DNA from: an archaeon
Lineage (GTDB): Archaea; Asgardarchaeota; Hermodarchaeia; Hermodarchaeales; Hermodarchaeaceae
Length of the DNA: 36,850 nt
Direction: 5' to 3'
Assembly (NCBI GenBank): GCA_016550425.1
Contig: JABXGS010000166.1
Span: forward strand, 1 to 36,850
Every line of letters begins with the position of its first letter. Positions within the stretch are counted from its first letter, which is position 1. The position numbers and the translations under genes were made by a program. The notes under the pieces were generated by a model, which was not told the origin of the DNA, did not search any database, and saw nothing but the letters and a program-made list of their open reading frames with translations. This document shows positions 8,734 through 17,316 of this stretch, piece after piece.

Positions 8734-8788
8734 TGTGTGGTCAGTACAGATATGTTAACTGTAAAATTGTGACCAGAATCTTGGTCAC
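8734..8788 (-). promoter_or_regulatory. Operator-like element, copy A (shared with 32505-32559)
   Basis: This lies in the 224-nt divergent gap, starting 12 nt upstream of the MFS GTG start. It contains a perfect dyad, GTGACCA (8769-8775) and TGGTCAC (8782-8788), separated by 6 nt. A further half-site TGGTCA sits at 8738-8743, with its GGTCA core 26 nt from TGACC. Copy B at 32505-32559 aligns without gaps over 55 nt with 38 identities by hand count, and the half-site spacing is identical. Read on the minus strand, an AT-rich TATA-like stretch (TTAACATAT) lies between the half-sites, so a bound protein would bracket the core promoter. The rest of the gap up to the M24 gene shows no other clear feature. 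Confidence 0.65.
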
Positions 8789-8946
8789 TCCAGCCTTGAT
8801 CGGAGGTACTTAGGTATTGTGCAAAGCCCAATACGCTAGATGCTTTGTAATTCAGCCTCTTAAGGTCAACGTGAAATCATCAGAAGATTTAAGGTAAGAG
8901 TTCACACAGGACGCCATCATTCAACGCGAATTAAGAGGGCTCTCAG

Positions 8947-10131
8947 GTGCTAGAAGATATTGATCAATTGATGACAACTTATGGAGTTGATGCGCTCTAT
9001 CTGCAAGGAAAAAGCCTCTTAAATCCCGATCTCTATTACATGAGCCGATTTCTTGCTGTCGATCCGATATATTTCGTAAAACTCCCAAATCAGGCAGGAA
9101 TCTTGGCTGCATCGGATATGGTCTGTGAGCGTGCCAAAGAATATTCACTTGTTCAACAGTTTTACAGTCTCAGTCCAACGATGAACAAGGCTTTGAGCGA
9201 TCGGGTTACTCGGGATGAATATGTCCTAAGGGTGATTACCGACCTAGTGAAGAACCTTCTGCCTTCAGGTGGTGTCATCGGAATTTCGAACGAAACAAGT
9301 GCTCTCCATATTTATTTTCTTCAAAAACTCGGGGTTGAGGTAAAGCCCGTTGAGAACCTCTTTTTAGAGGCTCGGGAAACAAAAGATATAGAGGAACTCA
9401 AGGCCATCGAACAGGCTAGTCAGTCCACTGAAGCCACATTCAGGCAGGTCATTGAGATTATTCAGAATTCTGACATTGGATCAAAGAACGTGTTAATGTA
9501 TGAAAAAGAACCCTTGACAGTTGGTCGAGTTAAACGTCAAATTGAGCATGGACTAGTTGATAACGATTCAGAGAATAGTGAAGAATCGATTGTGGCCGCG
9601 GGCATCAAAGGTGCTGATTTCCATTATCTAGGGATGCGAGGCGATGTCCTCCACGCGCATGAGCCCATCATTGTTGATATCTTCCCAAGACATATTGAGG
9701 AGCGATATCATGCTGACATCACACGTACGATTGTTAGAGGAAATGTTTCAACCGAAGTTCGCAAATTATTTGAATCGGTCGAAGGGGCACTTGATGCGGT
9801 TGCAGATACATTAAGCACTGCAAATACAACTACAGAATTGGTTGAAGCCATGGCTAACTCCTTTGAACGGGATGGACATCAATCAGTGAACCGTACACCT
9901 AACATCACTGAAGGCATGTTACATGCTCTAGGACATGGAATCGGTCTCAATGTTCATGAAGCTCCTTGGCTATCTCTTCAACCAAATCCTCTCAAATCCA
10001 GTGCAGTCATTGCAATAGAACCTGCGCTCTACTACAAGAAAATCGGTGGAATACGGATTGAAGATGATATGACAGTGACCTCAAAGGGTTCACGTATACT
10101 TACAAAATTACCCCGAATGGTCTTCCTCTAG
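8947..10131 (+). CDS. M24 metallopeptidase, Xaa-Pro peptidase family (PepQ-like)
   Basis: This 394-aa protein has an N-terminal creatinase/prolidase-like domain and a pita-bread M24 domain from about residue 150. The dinuclear metal ligands are all present: D244 and D257 (VDIFPRHIEERYHADITRT), H330 (ALGHGIGLNVHE), E358 (AIEPALYY) and E372 (IRIEDDMTV). Family members cleave X-Pro dipeptides or N-terminal X-Pro bonds in the cytoplasm. The start is GTG 8947 with a GAGGG SD about 8 nt upstream. Its stop overlaps the stop of the convergent RING-like gene in a shared CTAG. The gap between RIEDDMTV and the end is slightly short, but no key residue is missing. Confidence 0.92.
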   Translation: MLEDIDQLMTTYGVDALYLQGKSLLNPDLYYMSRFLAVDPIYFVKLPNQAGILAASDMVCERAKEYSLVQQFYSLSPTMNKALSDRVTRDEYVLRVITDLVKNLLPSGGVIGISNETSALHIYFLQKLGVEVKPVENLFLEARETKDIEELKAIEQASQSTEATFRQVIEIIQNSDIGSKNVLMYEKEPLTVGRVKRQIEHGLVDNDSENSEESIVAAGIKGADFHYLGMRGDVLHAHEPIIVDIFPRHIEERYHADITRTIVRGNVSTEVRKLFESVEGALDAVADTLSTANTTTELVEAMANSFERDGHQSVNRTPNITEGMLHALGHGIGLNVHEAPWLSLQPNPLKSSAVIAIEPALYYKKIGGIRIEDDMTVTSKGSRILTKLPRMVFL

Positions 10132-10679
10132 CCTGTGGTATCTACTTCTGTTAAACTGTTAGCGTCTTTACTCGTTATCTTTGGGATCGTATTAAGGAGC
10201 TGTCGTGCACTTAGTCTGATTTTGCAGACGGGGCAGCTTCCTTTAGCTTTGATATATTCGAGGAAGTGCGTTCGGTGTGCTTGCGCTTGGCAGGAAGGAC
10301 ATAATACAATTATTTCTCCCGGGTAAACCCAAAAGCCACAAATTGCACATCGTTCAGCGGTTTCGAAGGTAAAGGTCTGAGGTTTAATCGATGATAAGGA
10401 AGTATGGCAGTTCCAACAAGTAGTCTCTCTCGGACCGTTCCATTTACCACATGAACAGACCAAAACATCCACTTGATGCTCGGAGGGTTCCCATTGGCGA
10501 GTTTGGTCATCTGACTCTTCGACAGGTTGCCAGGGGTCTTGAGGACTAGTTCGGACATATGATCGAGGTCGAGATCTACCACTATCTTGGAGTGCCACGC
10601 AAATAATGCAAGCCGCAAGGAGAATGATGACAATGAAAATAATAATGATTGGCCAACTGAAGAAGAAGGGAATCTGCAA
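10128..10679 (-). CDS. Membrane-anchored zinc-ribbon plus RING-like (C4H2C2) protein
   Basis: This is a 183-aa protein. Residues 8-30 are one very hydrophobic helix, followed by a polar linker. A first zinc knuckle is C75-x-C77...C88-x2-C91 (CSCGKW...CWNC). A second domain has C111-x2-C114, C127-x2-C130, H135-x2-H138 and C149-x2-C152 (CAIC...CPSC...HRTH...CPVC), a cross-brace RING-like pattern of the C4H2C2 kind, reminiscent of Nse1-type variant RINGs. The eukaryotic-type loop between pairs is compact. RING proteins act as ubiquitin-type E3 ligases in eukaryotes, and a few archaea have E1-E2-RING clusters. No E1, E2 or ubiquitin-like gene is seen here, so ligase activity is only a hypothesis. 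The start is TTG with a GGAGG SD 9 nt upstream. Confidence 0.75.
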   Translation of the reverse strand: MQIPFFFSWPIIIIFIVIILLAACIICVALQDSGRSRPRSYVRTSPQDPWQPVEESDDQTRQWEPSEHQVDVLVCSCGKWNGPRETTCWNCHTSLSSIKPQTFTFETAERCAICGFWVYPGEIIVLCPSCQAQAHRTHFLEYIKAKGSCPVCKIRLSARQLLNTIPKITSKDANSLTEVDTTG

Positions 10680-10703
10680 GTGCCAACGCCTCCGATATAC
10701 GAA

Positions 10704-10737
10704 GAACCCCGTTCGACTAAATTTTGCTTTGGGGTTC
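10704..10737. repeat. Inverted repeat in the RING / hydrolase divergent gap
   Basis: GAACCCC (10704-10710) and GGGGTTC (10731-10737) are perfectly complementary 7-mers around a 20-nt loop. A second small dyad, TCCCT-CTGT-AGGGA, follows directly (about 10736-10749). They lie 25-70 nt upstream of the RING-like gene's TTG start, so they could be in its leader or act as an operator. The remainder of this 206-nt gap holds TATA-like AT-rich tracts (for example ATTAATAA near 10820) suited to the + strand hydrolase, and a GGAGGG not followed by a start codon. Confidence 0.35.
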
Positions 10738-10885
10738 CCTCTGTAGGGAAACTAGACAAACTGAATGTTATTAGGATTTGCTTTTACGGCAAAGCCTACT
10801 CAACTAATTTGCAGGAGGGTTATTAATAAACAACAAAAAACCACAATAGGAATCATATTAATTCCGAACTGCCGAGGTGTACCCT

Positions 10886-11680
10886 TTGCCCTTCGCAGAA
10901 ATTAATGATGCTAAAATTTACTTTGAACTTGATGGAAGAGGTCCCCCACTCATGCTTTTTCATGGAGTCCGAGGGTCCCACCGAAACTGGGACTTCGTAC
11001 GCCCTCATCTTCGAGACACTTACCAGTTAATTCTACCTGACTCACGGGGACATGGACAATCAACTGAACTGACCGAACCAAGCACCATCGATTTGTATAG
11101 CAACGATATGATCGCATTACTTAATCATCTCGAGATAGACCAGGCTATTATTGCTGGACATAGCATGGGCGGATTTATCGCCCAAGAGTTCGCCTTGATG
11201 GCTCCTGATCGCCTCAAAGGCTTAATTCTCATCGCAACCGCTCCCATGGTTGATGTGGAGGGTGCACTTGCACAAATCGAACTTGGAAAACTATCGTATG
11301 GTCTCGAACCAAAAGAAGCGGTCATGAAACTCCTCGACTTTGAATTTGTGGACCCCGATAAAATCCGAAATTCTCCTGATATCCTTGATTTCCTTATTCT
11401 TAGCGCAGAAGAAGGTATACGACTAGCAAATAGTCATGGTAGCGCTCAAGGAGCATGTGCAAAATTTAACATTCAAGACCGAGTAAAAGAAATCAAAACG
11501 CCGACACTAGTGATTGTTGGGGATCAAGACACAACTTTTCCACCCCACTGGGCCGACTTCTATAAAGAGAATCTGTCCACTGTAACTGCAAAATTAATTA
11601 AACAGACGAGTCATAGCGTCCAACTGGAACAGCCAGAGGAACTCGCAAAAGCTATTATAGACTTTGGAATGTCACTTTAA
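10886..11680 (+). CDS. Alpha/beta hydrolase
   Basis: The protein has HG at the oxyanion loop (FHGVRGSHRNW), RGHG after strand 4, the nucleophile elbow GHSMGG, the acid residue in GDQDTTFP and the catalytic His in TSHSVQLEQP, so the Ser-Asp-His triad is intact. Length (264 aa) and a cap of about 60 residues fit epoxide-hydrolase/lactonase/esterase-like members. I place the start at TTG 10886, because GAGGTG at 10874-10879 is an SD with a 6-nt spacer; the upstream GTG at 10877 falls inside that SD. The substrate is not predictable. It is followed 19 nt later by an ion-transporter-superfamily permease, probably in one operon. Confidence 0.88.
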   Translation: MPFAEINDAKIYFELDGRGPPLMLFHGVRGSHRNWDFVRPHLRDTYQLILPDSRGHGQSTELTEPSTIDLYSNDMIALLNHLEIDQAIIAGHSMGGFIAQEFALMAPDRLKGLILIATAPMVDVEGALAQIELGKLSYGLEPKEAVMKLLDFEFVDPDKIRNSPDILDFLILSAEEGIRLANSHGSAQGACAKFNIQDRVKEIKTPTLVIVGDQDTTFPPHWADFYKENLSTVTAKLIKQTSHSVQLEQPEELAKAIIDFGMSL

Positions 11681-11699
11681 GAGGTGATTTTACTCCACT

Positions 11700-13088
11700 A
11701 TGTTTCCAGCAGTCTTTGCAATCATCCTATTTATAGCAATCCTTCTACTTATCATGCTGGATGTAATCGATCATACAGCTGCTGCACTTATTGGTGCAAC
11801 AATCGCCATCTTTTACATGGCAATGGTATGGCCGCTCTGGCGAGAGGCCGTCTTAGTTGTAGATCCCGGATCAATCTACGGAACGCTTCCAGCAAATTTC
11901 AATGCTTTAGTCTTTGCCTACTTCTTCAATAAATGGGTGGATCTCCCAACCCTGATACTAATTCTCTCGATGATGGTTATCACAGAAATCGCTAAGGATT
12001 CAGGTGTCTTTCAATTCATTGCAGTGAGAGCGATTAAATTCACACATGGAGATACTCGAAAACTCCTGATTATCCTGTGTGCTCTTAGTTTTGCTATGAC
12101 TACTGTTCTTACACAAATTACAACGATTCTAATCATGGGCACATTGACCTTTCTGGCTTGTGATGCCTTAGAAATCAATCCTGTGCCATTTCTGATTTCA
12201 ATAGCTCTTGCATCTAATGTGGGTGGCATTACATCTTTAATTGCAAGTGTTCCAGCCATGCTCGTAGCGGGTGCGACACTTTACAGCTTCCAGTGGTTCA
12301 TTGTCAATATGATGCCGCTGGGTCTCATGCTTTTGGCGGTCATGCTGTTTGTTGTTATTCGTCTGTTCAACAAAGATCTTATTACACCTCGTAAAGCACG
12401 AGTTGATGACTTGATGGAACTGGATCCTTGGGAGATGGTACCAAGTCGAGTTGTCTTCTATCGAACTGCCATTTTACTAGTTCTCATAATTGTTGGGTTT
12501 ATTATTTTGGGATCCGCGGGGCTAACTTTTTTGGTGGCACTCGGTGGCGCATTGCTGTTTGTTGTGCTAAGTGGTATACGTCCAGGTCAGGTTCTAAAAG
12601 AAATTGAATGGTCTGCTCTATTCTTTTTCATCGGGCTCTTCATTCTCGTAGGCTTACTTGAGGAATTCGGAGTGTTACATGCTATCGGTCATGCAATTCA
12701 AGAATTAACCATGGGTAATGCATTCCTTGCAACAACACTTATGGTATGGATTACTGGAATGACGAGTGGTTTCGTTGACAACATCCCTGTGACTCTAACC
12801 TTCATTCCCGTTGTTGGGATTTTAGCCTCAGGGCCAACGCCTATTCCAGGAGGCAGCCTGTGGGGATCACTTCTTGCAGGCGCGGTGCTTGGTGGGTGCC
12901 TTACACCTATAGCCAGTGCTGCTAACGTTTTAGTCGTCTCGATTGCTGATAAAGAGGATCGTCCCATCCCTCAACGAAAATTCCTAATTACAGGCGTAAT
13001 TTTAACGATGTTGTTCCTTCTAGTTAGCACGGGGTATATGCTCCTCCGCCTATTCCTATTTCCAATTCCTGCTCCTTTTACACCTTAA
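11700..13088 (+). CDS. SLC13/ArsB-like permease (ion transporter superfamily), copy 1
   Basis: This 462-aa protein has about 11-12 helices. It contains the two diagnostic repeats of the ArsB/NhaD/P-protein branch: SNVGGITSLIASVPAMLVA after helix 4-5 (compare SNIGGTATLIGDPPN in the family) and, in the second half, TSGFVDNIPVT plus GAVLGGCLTPIASAANVLVVSIAD. These loops form the substrate and cation site, so it probably moves an anion (dicarboxylate, arsenite, sulfate) or exchanges Na+/H+. The Asp-Pro-Pro-Asn of the family is replaced by Ser-Val-Pro. ATG 11700 has GAGGTGA 12 nt upstream, a somewhat long spacing. A paralogue follows at 13198. Confidence 0.88.
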   Translation: MFPAVFAIILFIAILLLIMLDVIDHTAAALIGATIAIFYMAMVWPLWREAVLVVDPGSIYGTLPANFNALVFAYFFNKWVDLPTLILILSMMVITEIAKDSGVFQFIAVRAIKFTHGDTRKLLIILCALSFAMTTVLTQITTILIMGTLTFLACDALEINPVPFLISIALASNVGGITSLIASVPAMLVAGATLYSFQWFIVNMMPLGLMLLAVMLFVVIRLFNKDLITPRKARVDDLMELDPWEMVPSRVVFYRTAILLVLIIVGFIILGSAGLTFLVALGGALLFVVLSGIRPGQVLKEIEWSALFFFIGLFILVGLLEEFGVLHAIGHAIQELTMGNAFLATTLMVWITGMTSGFVDNIPVTLTFIPVVGILASGPTPIPGGSLWGSLLAGAVLGGCLTPIASAANVLVVSIADKEDRPIPQRKFLITGVILTMLFLLVSTGYMLLRLFLFPIPAPFTP

Positions 13089-13197
13089 TTGGACTATAAA
13101 TTTCCAAAGAACCACTGAAAAGCTTATTTGACGAATTCCCCTTAAGGAACTATAGAACCATGAATCTCCATTCACTTCGATTGTCCATTAGGGCGAC

Positions 13198-14661
13198 ATG
13201 AATATGATTGCTCCTGCGGTCTTCATCATTCTTATTTTCATTGCAGTCATTTTGATGATTACATTTGATATGACAGATCATACCATTGCTGCCTTAATCG
13301 GTGCTTCTCTTGCTATCATCTATTTTGCACAAATGTGGGAGCCCTGGCGTCTTGCGCAGATCGATTTTTACATCGGTCTTGCTGGACCACCCGGCTCACC
13401 CAATCATGAGCATTTCATGGAGTTGGCTCTAAGCTATCAATTGCTTCCTGCCATCTTTAATGCAGAAGTGTTTGCCCACTTTTTTGGTGAATGGGTGGAT
13501 CTTTCAACAATTATTGTAATTTTGTCATTAATGGTCATCACAGAAATTGCCAAAGATTCGGGTCTATTTCAGTTCATAGCTGTTAAAGCACTTAGTTTCA
13601 GTAAAGGTTCCCCTCGTCGGCTTCTATTGATCTTTTGTGGGATTACTTTTGCAATGTCAACGGTTCTAGCCACCACGGTGCTCATTATTGGACCTTTAAC
13701 TATCCTAGCCTGTGATGCATTAGAACAGAATCCAACACCTTACCTCATAGCGAATGCCATGTGTGGCAATGTAGGTGGAATTACTACAGTAATTGCCAGT
13801 GTCCCCTGTATGCTTGTGGCAGGGGCGACGCTATACGATTTTGTTTGGTTTGCCACGACTCTCTTGCCCCTTGGTTTAATGCTCCTCGGAGTCACAGGGT
13901 TTGTAGCCGTTCGACTTTTCCGTAAGACCTTCAAAACGCCACGACCGAGTCGAGTAAATGACCTAATGGCCCTCGATGCTTGGACCATGGTGGAAGATCG
14001 AAATGTGTTCTATCGAACTGCTATTCTTTTTGTTGCTTTGATAGTTGGATTTGTGGTCTTTGGTACATCAGGGTTCACGTGGGTTGTTGCCTTTGTGATG
14101 GCTCTGCTCTTTGTGCTACTCAGTGGAATTCCCACTGAAAGAATATTCAAAGAAGTGGAATGGACTTCACTTTTCTTCTTTATCGGACTTTTCCTCATCG
14201 TTGGCTGTATGGAAGAGTTTGCCGTCTTAACCTCAATCGGAATTGTCATCTCAGTTCTCACGCAAGGGAGTTCAGCTGGTGCGACCGTGCTGATGCTTTG
14301 GCTAACTGGCTTTACCAGTGGTGCCATAGATAACATTCCTGTTACAGCGACGTTGATACCAGTTGCTGATTCTTTAACGAGGTTTCAGATTGCACAGGGA
14401 ACCAATCCTGGAGGAGTTATTTGGGGGTCTCTTGTTGTTGGGGCTGTTTTAGGGGGTGCTTTAACCCCGATTGCCAGTGTGGCGAATGTTATGACAATGA
14501 CAGTTGCGAACAAAGAGAATCGTCCAATTTCTTATGGAACTTTTTTGCGAACAGGAGTAATTATGTTTGTTTTGTATCTCTTGATTGGTACTGGTTATCT
14601 CCTCTTACGCTTATTCTTCCTACCAATTCCTCTTCCACCCGCATACTCTATCCAAGGCTAG
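13198..14661 (+). CDS. SLC13/ArsB-like permease, copy 2 (paralogue of 11700-13088)
   Basis: This 487-aa protein is colinear with its upstream neighbour: GNVGGITTVIASVPCMLVAGATLYDF, EWTSLFFFIGLFLIVG, TSGAIDNIPVT and GAVLGGALTPIASVANVMTMTVANKENRPI match copy 1 almost word for word. It has about 20 extra residues in the first extracellular or periplasmic loop (GLAGPPGSPNHEHF), so the substrate may differ. ATG 13198 or 13204 could be the start; no good SD is seen. The 109-nt gap contains CTATAAATTT (about 13093-13102), a TATA-like site that could give this copy its own promoter. I infer a tandem duplication. Confidence 0.88.
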   Translation: MNMIAPAVFIILIFIAVILMITFDMTDHTIAALIGASLAIIYFAQMWEPWRLAQIDFYIGLAGPPGSPNHEHFMELALSYQLLPAIFNAEVFAHFFGEWVDLSTIIVILSLMVITEIAKDSGLFQFIAVKALSFSKGSPRRLLLIFCGITFAMSTVLATTVLIIGPLTILACDALEQNPTPYLIANAMCGNVGGITTVIASVPCMLVAGATLYDFVWFATTLLPLGLMLLGVTGFVAVRLFRKTFKTPRPSRVNDLMALDAWTMVEDRNVFYRTAILFVALIVGFVVFGTSGFTWVVAFVMALLFVLLSGIPTERIFKEVEWTSLFFFIGLFLIVGCMEEFAVLTSIGIVISVLTQGSSAGATVLMLWLTGFTSGAIDNIPVTATLIPVADSLTRFQIAQGTNPGGVIWGSLVVGAVLGGALTPIASVANVMTMTVANKENRPISYGTFLRTGVIMFVLYLLIGTGYLLLRLFFLPIPLPPAYSIQG

Positions 14662-14670
14662 AGCACTAAT

Positions 14671-15342
14671 TCAGTGGAAGAAGAACCAGAGTATTCCACC
14701 CATTCCCCCAAAGACTATCCAGACTATTGGAAGAGCGATAGCTTGTGCGAGGGCGACAAAGGTGAGAATCAACAGGAACGGTCGAGAACCCAGGATGCTA
14801 GTAATTAAGTCGAGGATATTTTCTGCCCATTTGAAGAGTGTAAATACAACTACACCCACAATAATGAAGATGGCAATTAGGATATATTTGAGGGGGATTT
14901 GTTGTGTGATGATTTCTGGAATCAGTGGTGCAAGGGCAATGACCGCAATCACAGCGATTAATCCTGCTGCAAGACCGATTAGAGCTGCCCAGGGCAATTT
15001 ATTAATGGGTGTTAAGAAGAGCGCAATCCCCATCCAGGCAAGAAGAAAGAGTGTCAGAGGATCTCCATAGATGTTTTGGCCTGGAGTGAGAAGAATGGAT
15101 GCCAACGAAACGAAACACAATATACCCATTGGGATGCCAATGAGTCCGATAAGCCGTACGATTCCCCGACGCCAATCTATTGTTGGCTCAGGTTCACTTT
15201 TGCCTTCTTCGTCGGCTTTTCCACTATTACTTGAGCGATAGGTTTCACCCATAAGATTATCTAGGAACCAACAGAATGCCGCCACTGCGCCTAAGCCAAG
15301 GAACAGGGGAGCTAAGTTTGCTAGGAGAATTGTCCATGACAT
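14671..15342 (-). CDS. Integral membrane protein, unknown function
   Basis: This 223-aa protein has about six to seven hydrophobic helices. One N-terminal helix comes first, then a charged cytosolic loop (YRSSNSGKADEEGKSEPEPTIDWRR), then helices to the C-terminus, which ends WFFFH. No enzymatic motif is recognisable. ATG 15340-15342 has a GGAGG SD 8 nt upstream, supporting the start. It lies 111 nt downstream of adenine deaminase on the same strand, so cotranscription is possible. It converges with permease copy 2. Confidence 0.7.
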   Translation of the reverse strand: MSWTILLANLAPLFLGLGAVAAFCWFLDNLMGETYRSSNSGKADEEGKSEPEPTIDWRRGIVRLIGLIGIPMGILCFVSLASILLTPGQNIYGDPLTLFLLAWMGIALFLTPINKLPWAALIGLAAGLIAVIAVIALAPLIPEIITQQIPLKYILIAIFIIVGVVVFTLFKWAENILDLITSILGSRPFLLILTFVALAQAIALPIVWIVFGGMGGILWFFFH

Positions 15343-15453
15343 ATAGTTGCCTCCAGTCTAAGACTCGTTTGTGAATTGAGCCTAAAAAGGATTTGTAGTC
15401 TGGTAAACATCGAGCTCTATTTTCGGGTTTCTTAAACGGTGCTAGAAACTAAC

Positions 15454-17208
15454 TTAGCTGGCAATCACTGGAATGATTTTCATTTCCTTGGCATCGACGA
15501 GTCCTTTGTCAGTGATTTTCAGTGCTGGAATCACCGGGAGCGCCATGAAACTTAGTGTTAAGAAAGGATGTTCAAGGCTGCATCCTAAGTCGTGAGCAGC
15601 TTTACGGACAGATTGAAGTTTTTGTGCAACCTTTTGGACGGGTTCATCAGTAATAACTCCTGCAATAGGTAAGGGGAGGGTCGCTAAGATTTTCCGCCCA
15701 TTAACAGCCGTAATTCCTCCCATCATTTGGGAAACCGTACTGACTGCCATTAAGGCATCTTCAGGAGTTGTAGCAACGGTGATAATATTGTGGCTATCGT
15801 GAGCAATACTACTTGCGATAGCCCCCTCTTTCAAGCCAAACCCTCGAATGAATCCTACACCGATATTTCCGCCTTTCATGTAGCGTTCTGTAACTGCAAT
15901 GGTCAAAATGTCTCTTTTCGGATCCGGTAGAATGTAGCCATTGGTGGCTTCAAGGGTATGAGTTTCAGATCCGGTAAGCAGGCTCCCTTCATGGGCTGTA
16001 ATCACGTGGACCTTATGTTTTCCATCTTTGGCTGGTAACATATAGTTGAGAACCGTTGGGATACCACCAAAGCGAACAGTTGTACGCATATCTGGGGGAT
16101 ATTCAAATTTTGGCAGCCTAACCGTAAGGCGCCCTTTCTGGGCAACAACCTTTCCTCGCAGAAGCACCATGTCTACATTGATTTTCTGTAAGTCATCGAT
16201 GAGAACAATATCAGCCATGTTCCCTGGAGCTAAATGCCCTATTCGAGGAAGATTGAAGAAACGGGCAGGATTGGAGGTTACCAGTTGAATTGCGACAAGA
16301 GGATCAATTCCTGCATCGATTGCACGTCGTAGGTTTCTATCGAGATGTCCCACATCCGCTAGTTCCACAGGAGATAGATCATCTGAACAAATCGTGGCTC
16401 GGCGTAGGTCGCGTCCTTCCTTGTAGAGAGGAAGGAGGATATCGAGCATATTACGGGCTATCGATCCTTCCCTTGCCATGACAGTCATGCCTAATCTAAG
16501 CCGGTCGATGGCTTCCTCAGCAGTTTCACATTCATGGTCTGACATTATGCCTGCAGCAATGTAGGCGTTTAGCTTCTTGCCACTCAAGCCTGGGGCATGA
16601 CCATCGACGACCTTACCTTGACTCCGGGCAAATTGAATTTTTAGGTGTATATCTTCGTCGTTATTGAGTACGGCAGGAACGCTCATCACTTCGCCCAGTC
16701 CAATGATTAAGGGGTCTTGGAGTAACCGGTCAACAGTGAACGCATCCAGTTTTGCCCCTGAGGTTTCAAGCGCAGGTGGAGCCGCTGGAACACAGCTGGG
16801 CACTTCCATGAGAATACGGATTGGAAGGTCTCGAGCTTCTTCCATGAAAATTTCTATTCCACGAATGCCAGTTACATTAGCGATTTCATGAGGGTCAATG
16901 ATAGCTGTTCCTGTGCCATGGGGAATTACTGCTCGAGCAAATTCTGTAAGGGTGAGCATAGTACTTTCAACGTGGATATGGGATTCAATGAATGCAGGTG
17001 CAGCGTATCGACCCAATCCCTTGATGACCTTCGTCTTACTCCCAATCAAATCTGAAACATCGCCAATACGGCATATGGTGCCTTCTTTGATGGCGATTCC
17101 CCCTTCTAGAATTTCTCGGGAGATGACATCAATGGGTTGAACATCCTTAATTACCACATCTGCTTTGATTCGTCCCATACTTGCATCAATTAGCGTTCGC
17201 TGGCTCAT
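15454..17208 (-). CDS. ade: Adenine deaminase
   Basis: This 584-aa enzyme of the amidohydrolase superfamily should convert adenine to hypoxanthine. Metal-site motifs include ESHIHVEST (H77, H79, E81), DPHEIANV (H107), VDGHAPGLSGK, MSDHE and the conserved ICSDD (ICTDD in many Ade proteins). A C-terminal domain carries HDSHNII and GGITAVNGRKILATLPLPIAGV, typical of Ade. I take ATG 17206-17208, preceded by AGGAGTGA with an 8-nt spacer, instead of a TTG nine codons upstream that has no SD. In purine salvage the hypoxanthine would go to a phosphoribosyltransferase; two such paralogues lie at 31198 and 33211. A HAD phosphatase gene lies just upstream. Confidence 0.95.
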   Translation of the reverse strand: MSQRTLIDASMGRIKADVVIKDVQPIDVISREILEGGIAIKEGTICRIGDVSDLIGSKTKVIKGLGRYAAPAFIESHIHVESTMLTLTEFARAVIPHGTGTAIIDPHEIANVTGIRGIEIFMEEARDLPIRILMEVPSCVPAAPPALETSGAKLDAFTVDRLLQDPLIIGLGEVMSVPAVLNNDEDIHLKIQFARSQGKVVDGHAPGLSGKKLNAYIAAGIMSDHECETAEEAIDRLRLGMTVMAREGSIARNMLDILLPLYKEGRDLRRATICSDDLSPVELADVGHLDRNLRRAIDAGIDPLVAIQLVTSNPARFFNLPRIGHLAPGNMADIVLIDDLQKINVDMVLLRGKVVAQKGRLTVRLPKFEYPPDMRTTVRFGGIPTVLNYMLPAKDGKHKVHVITAHEGSLLTGSETHTLEATNGYILPDPKRDILTIAVTERYMKGGNIGVGFIRGFGLKEGAIASSIAHDSHNIITVATTPEDALMAVSTVSQMMGGITAVNGRKILATLPLPIAGVITDEPVQKVAQKLQSVRKAAHDLGCSLEHPFLTLSFMALPVIPALKITDKGLVDAKEMKIIPVIAS

Positions 17209-17316
17209 CGACTTTTCACTCCTGCTCGAAGCCAATTCCCATCACAAAGGTGACGGTTCTATTTACCGCCCCATTTAGACATTAAAGTCTAGCGAAAGAA
17301 CATAGCATTTGGGGGT

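Noticed and set aside
14585..15070. 161-aa + strand frame
   Set aside because: It overlaps the better supported membrane protein gene on the minus strand (SD, hydrophobic pattern) and the end of permease copy 2; its Ala/Ile/Arg-rich composition is that of a shadow frame.
17209..17235. Upstream TTG start for adenine deaminase
   Set aside because: It has no SD, while ATG 17206-17208 has AGGAGTGA with an 8-nt spacer.
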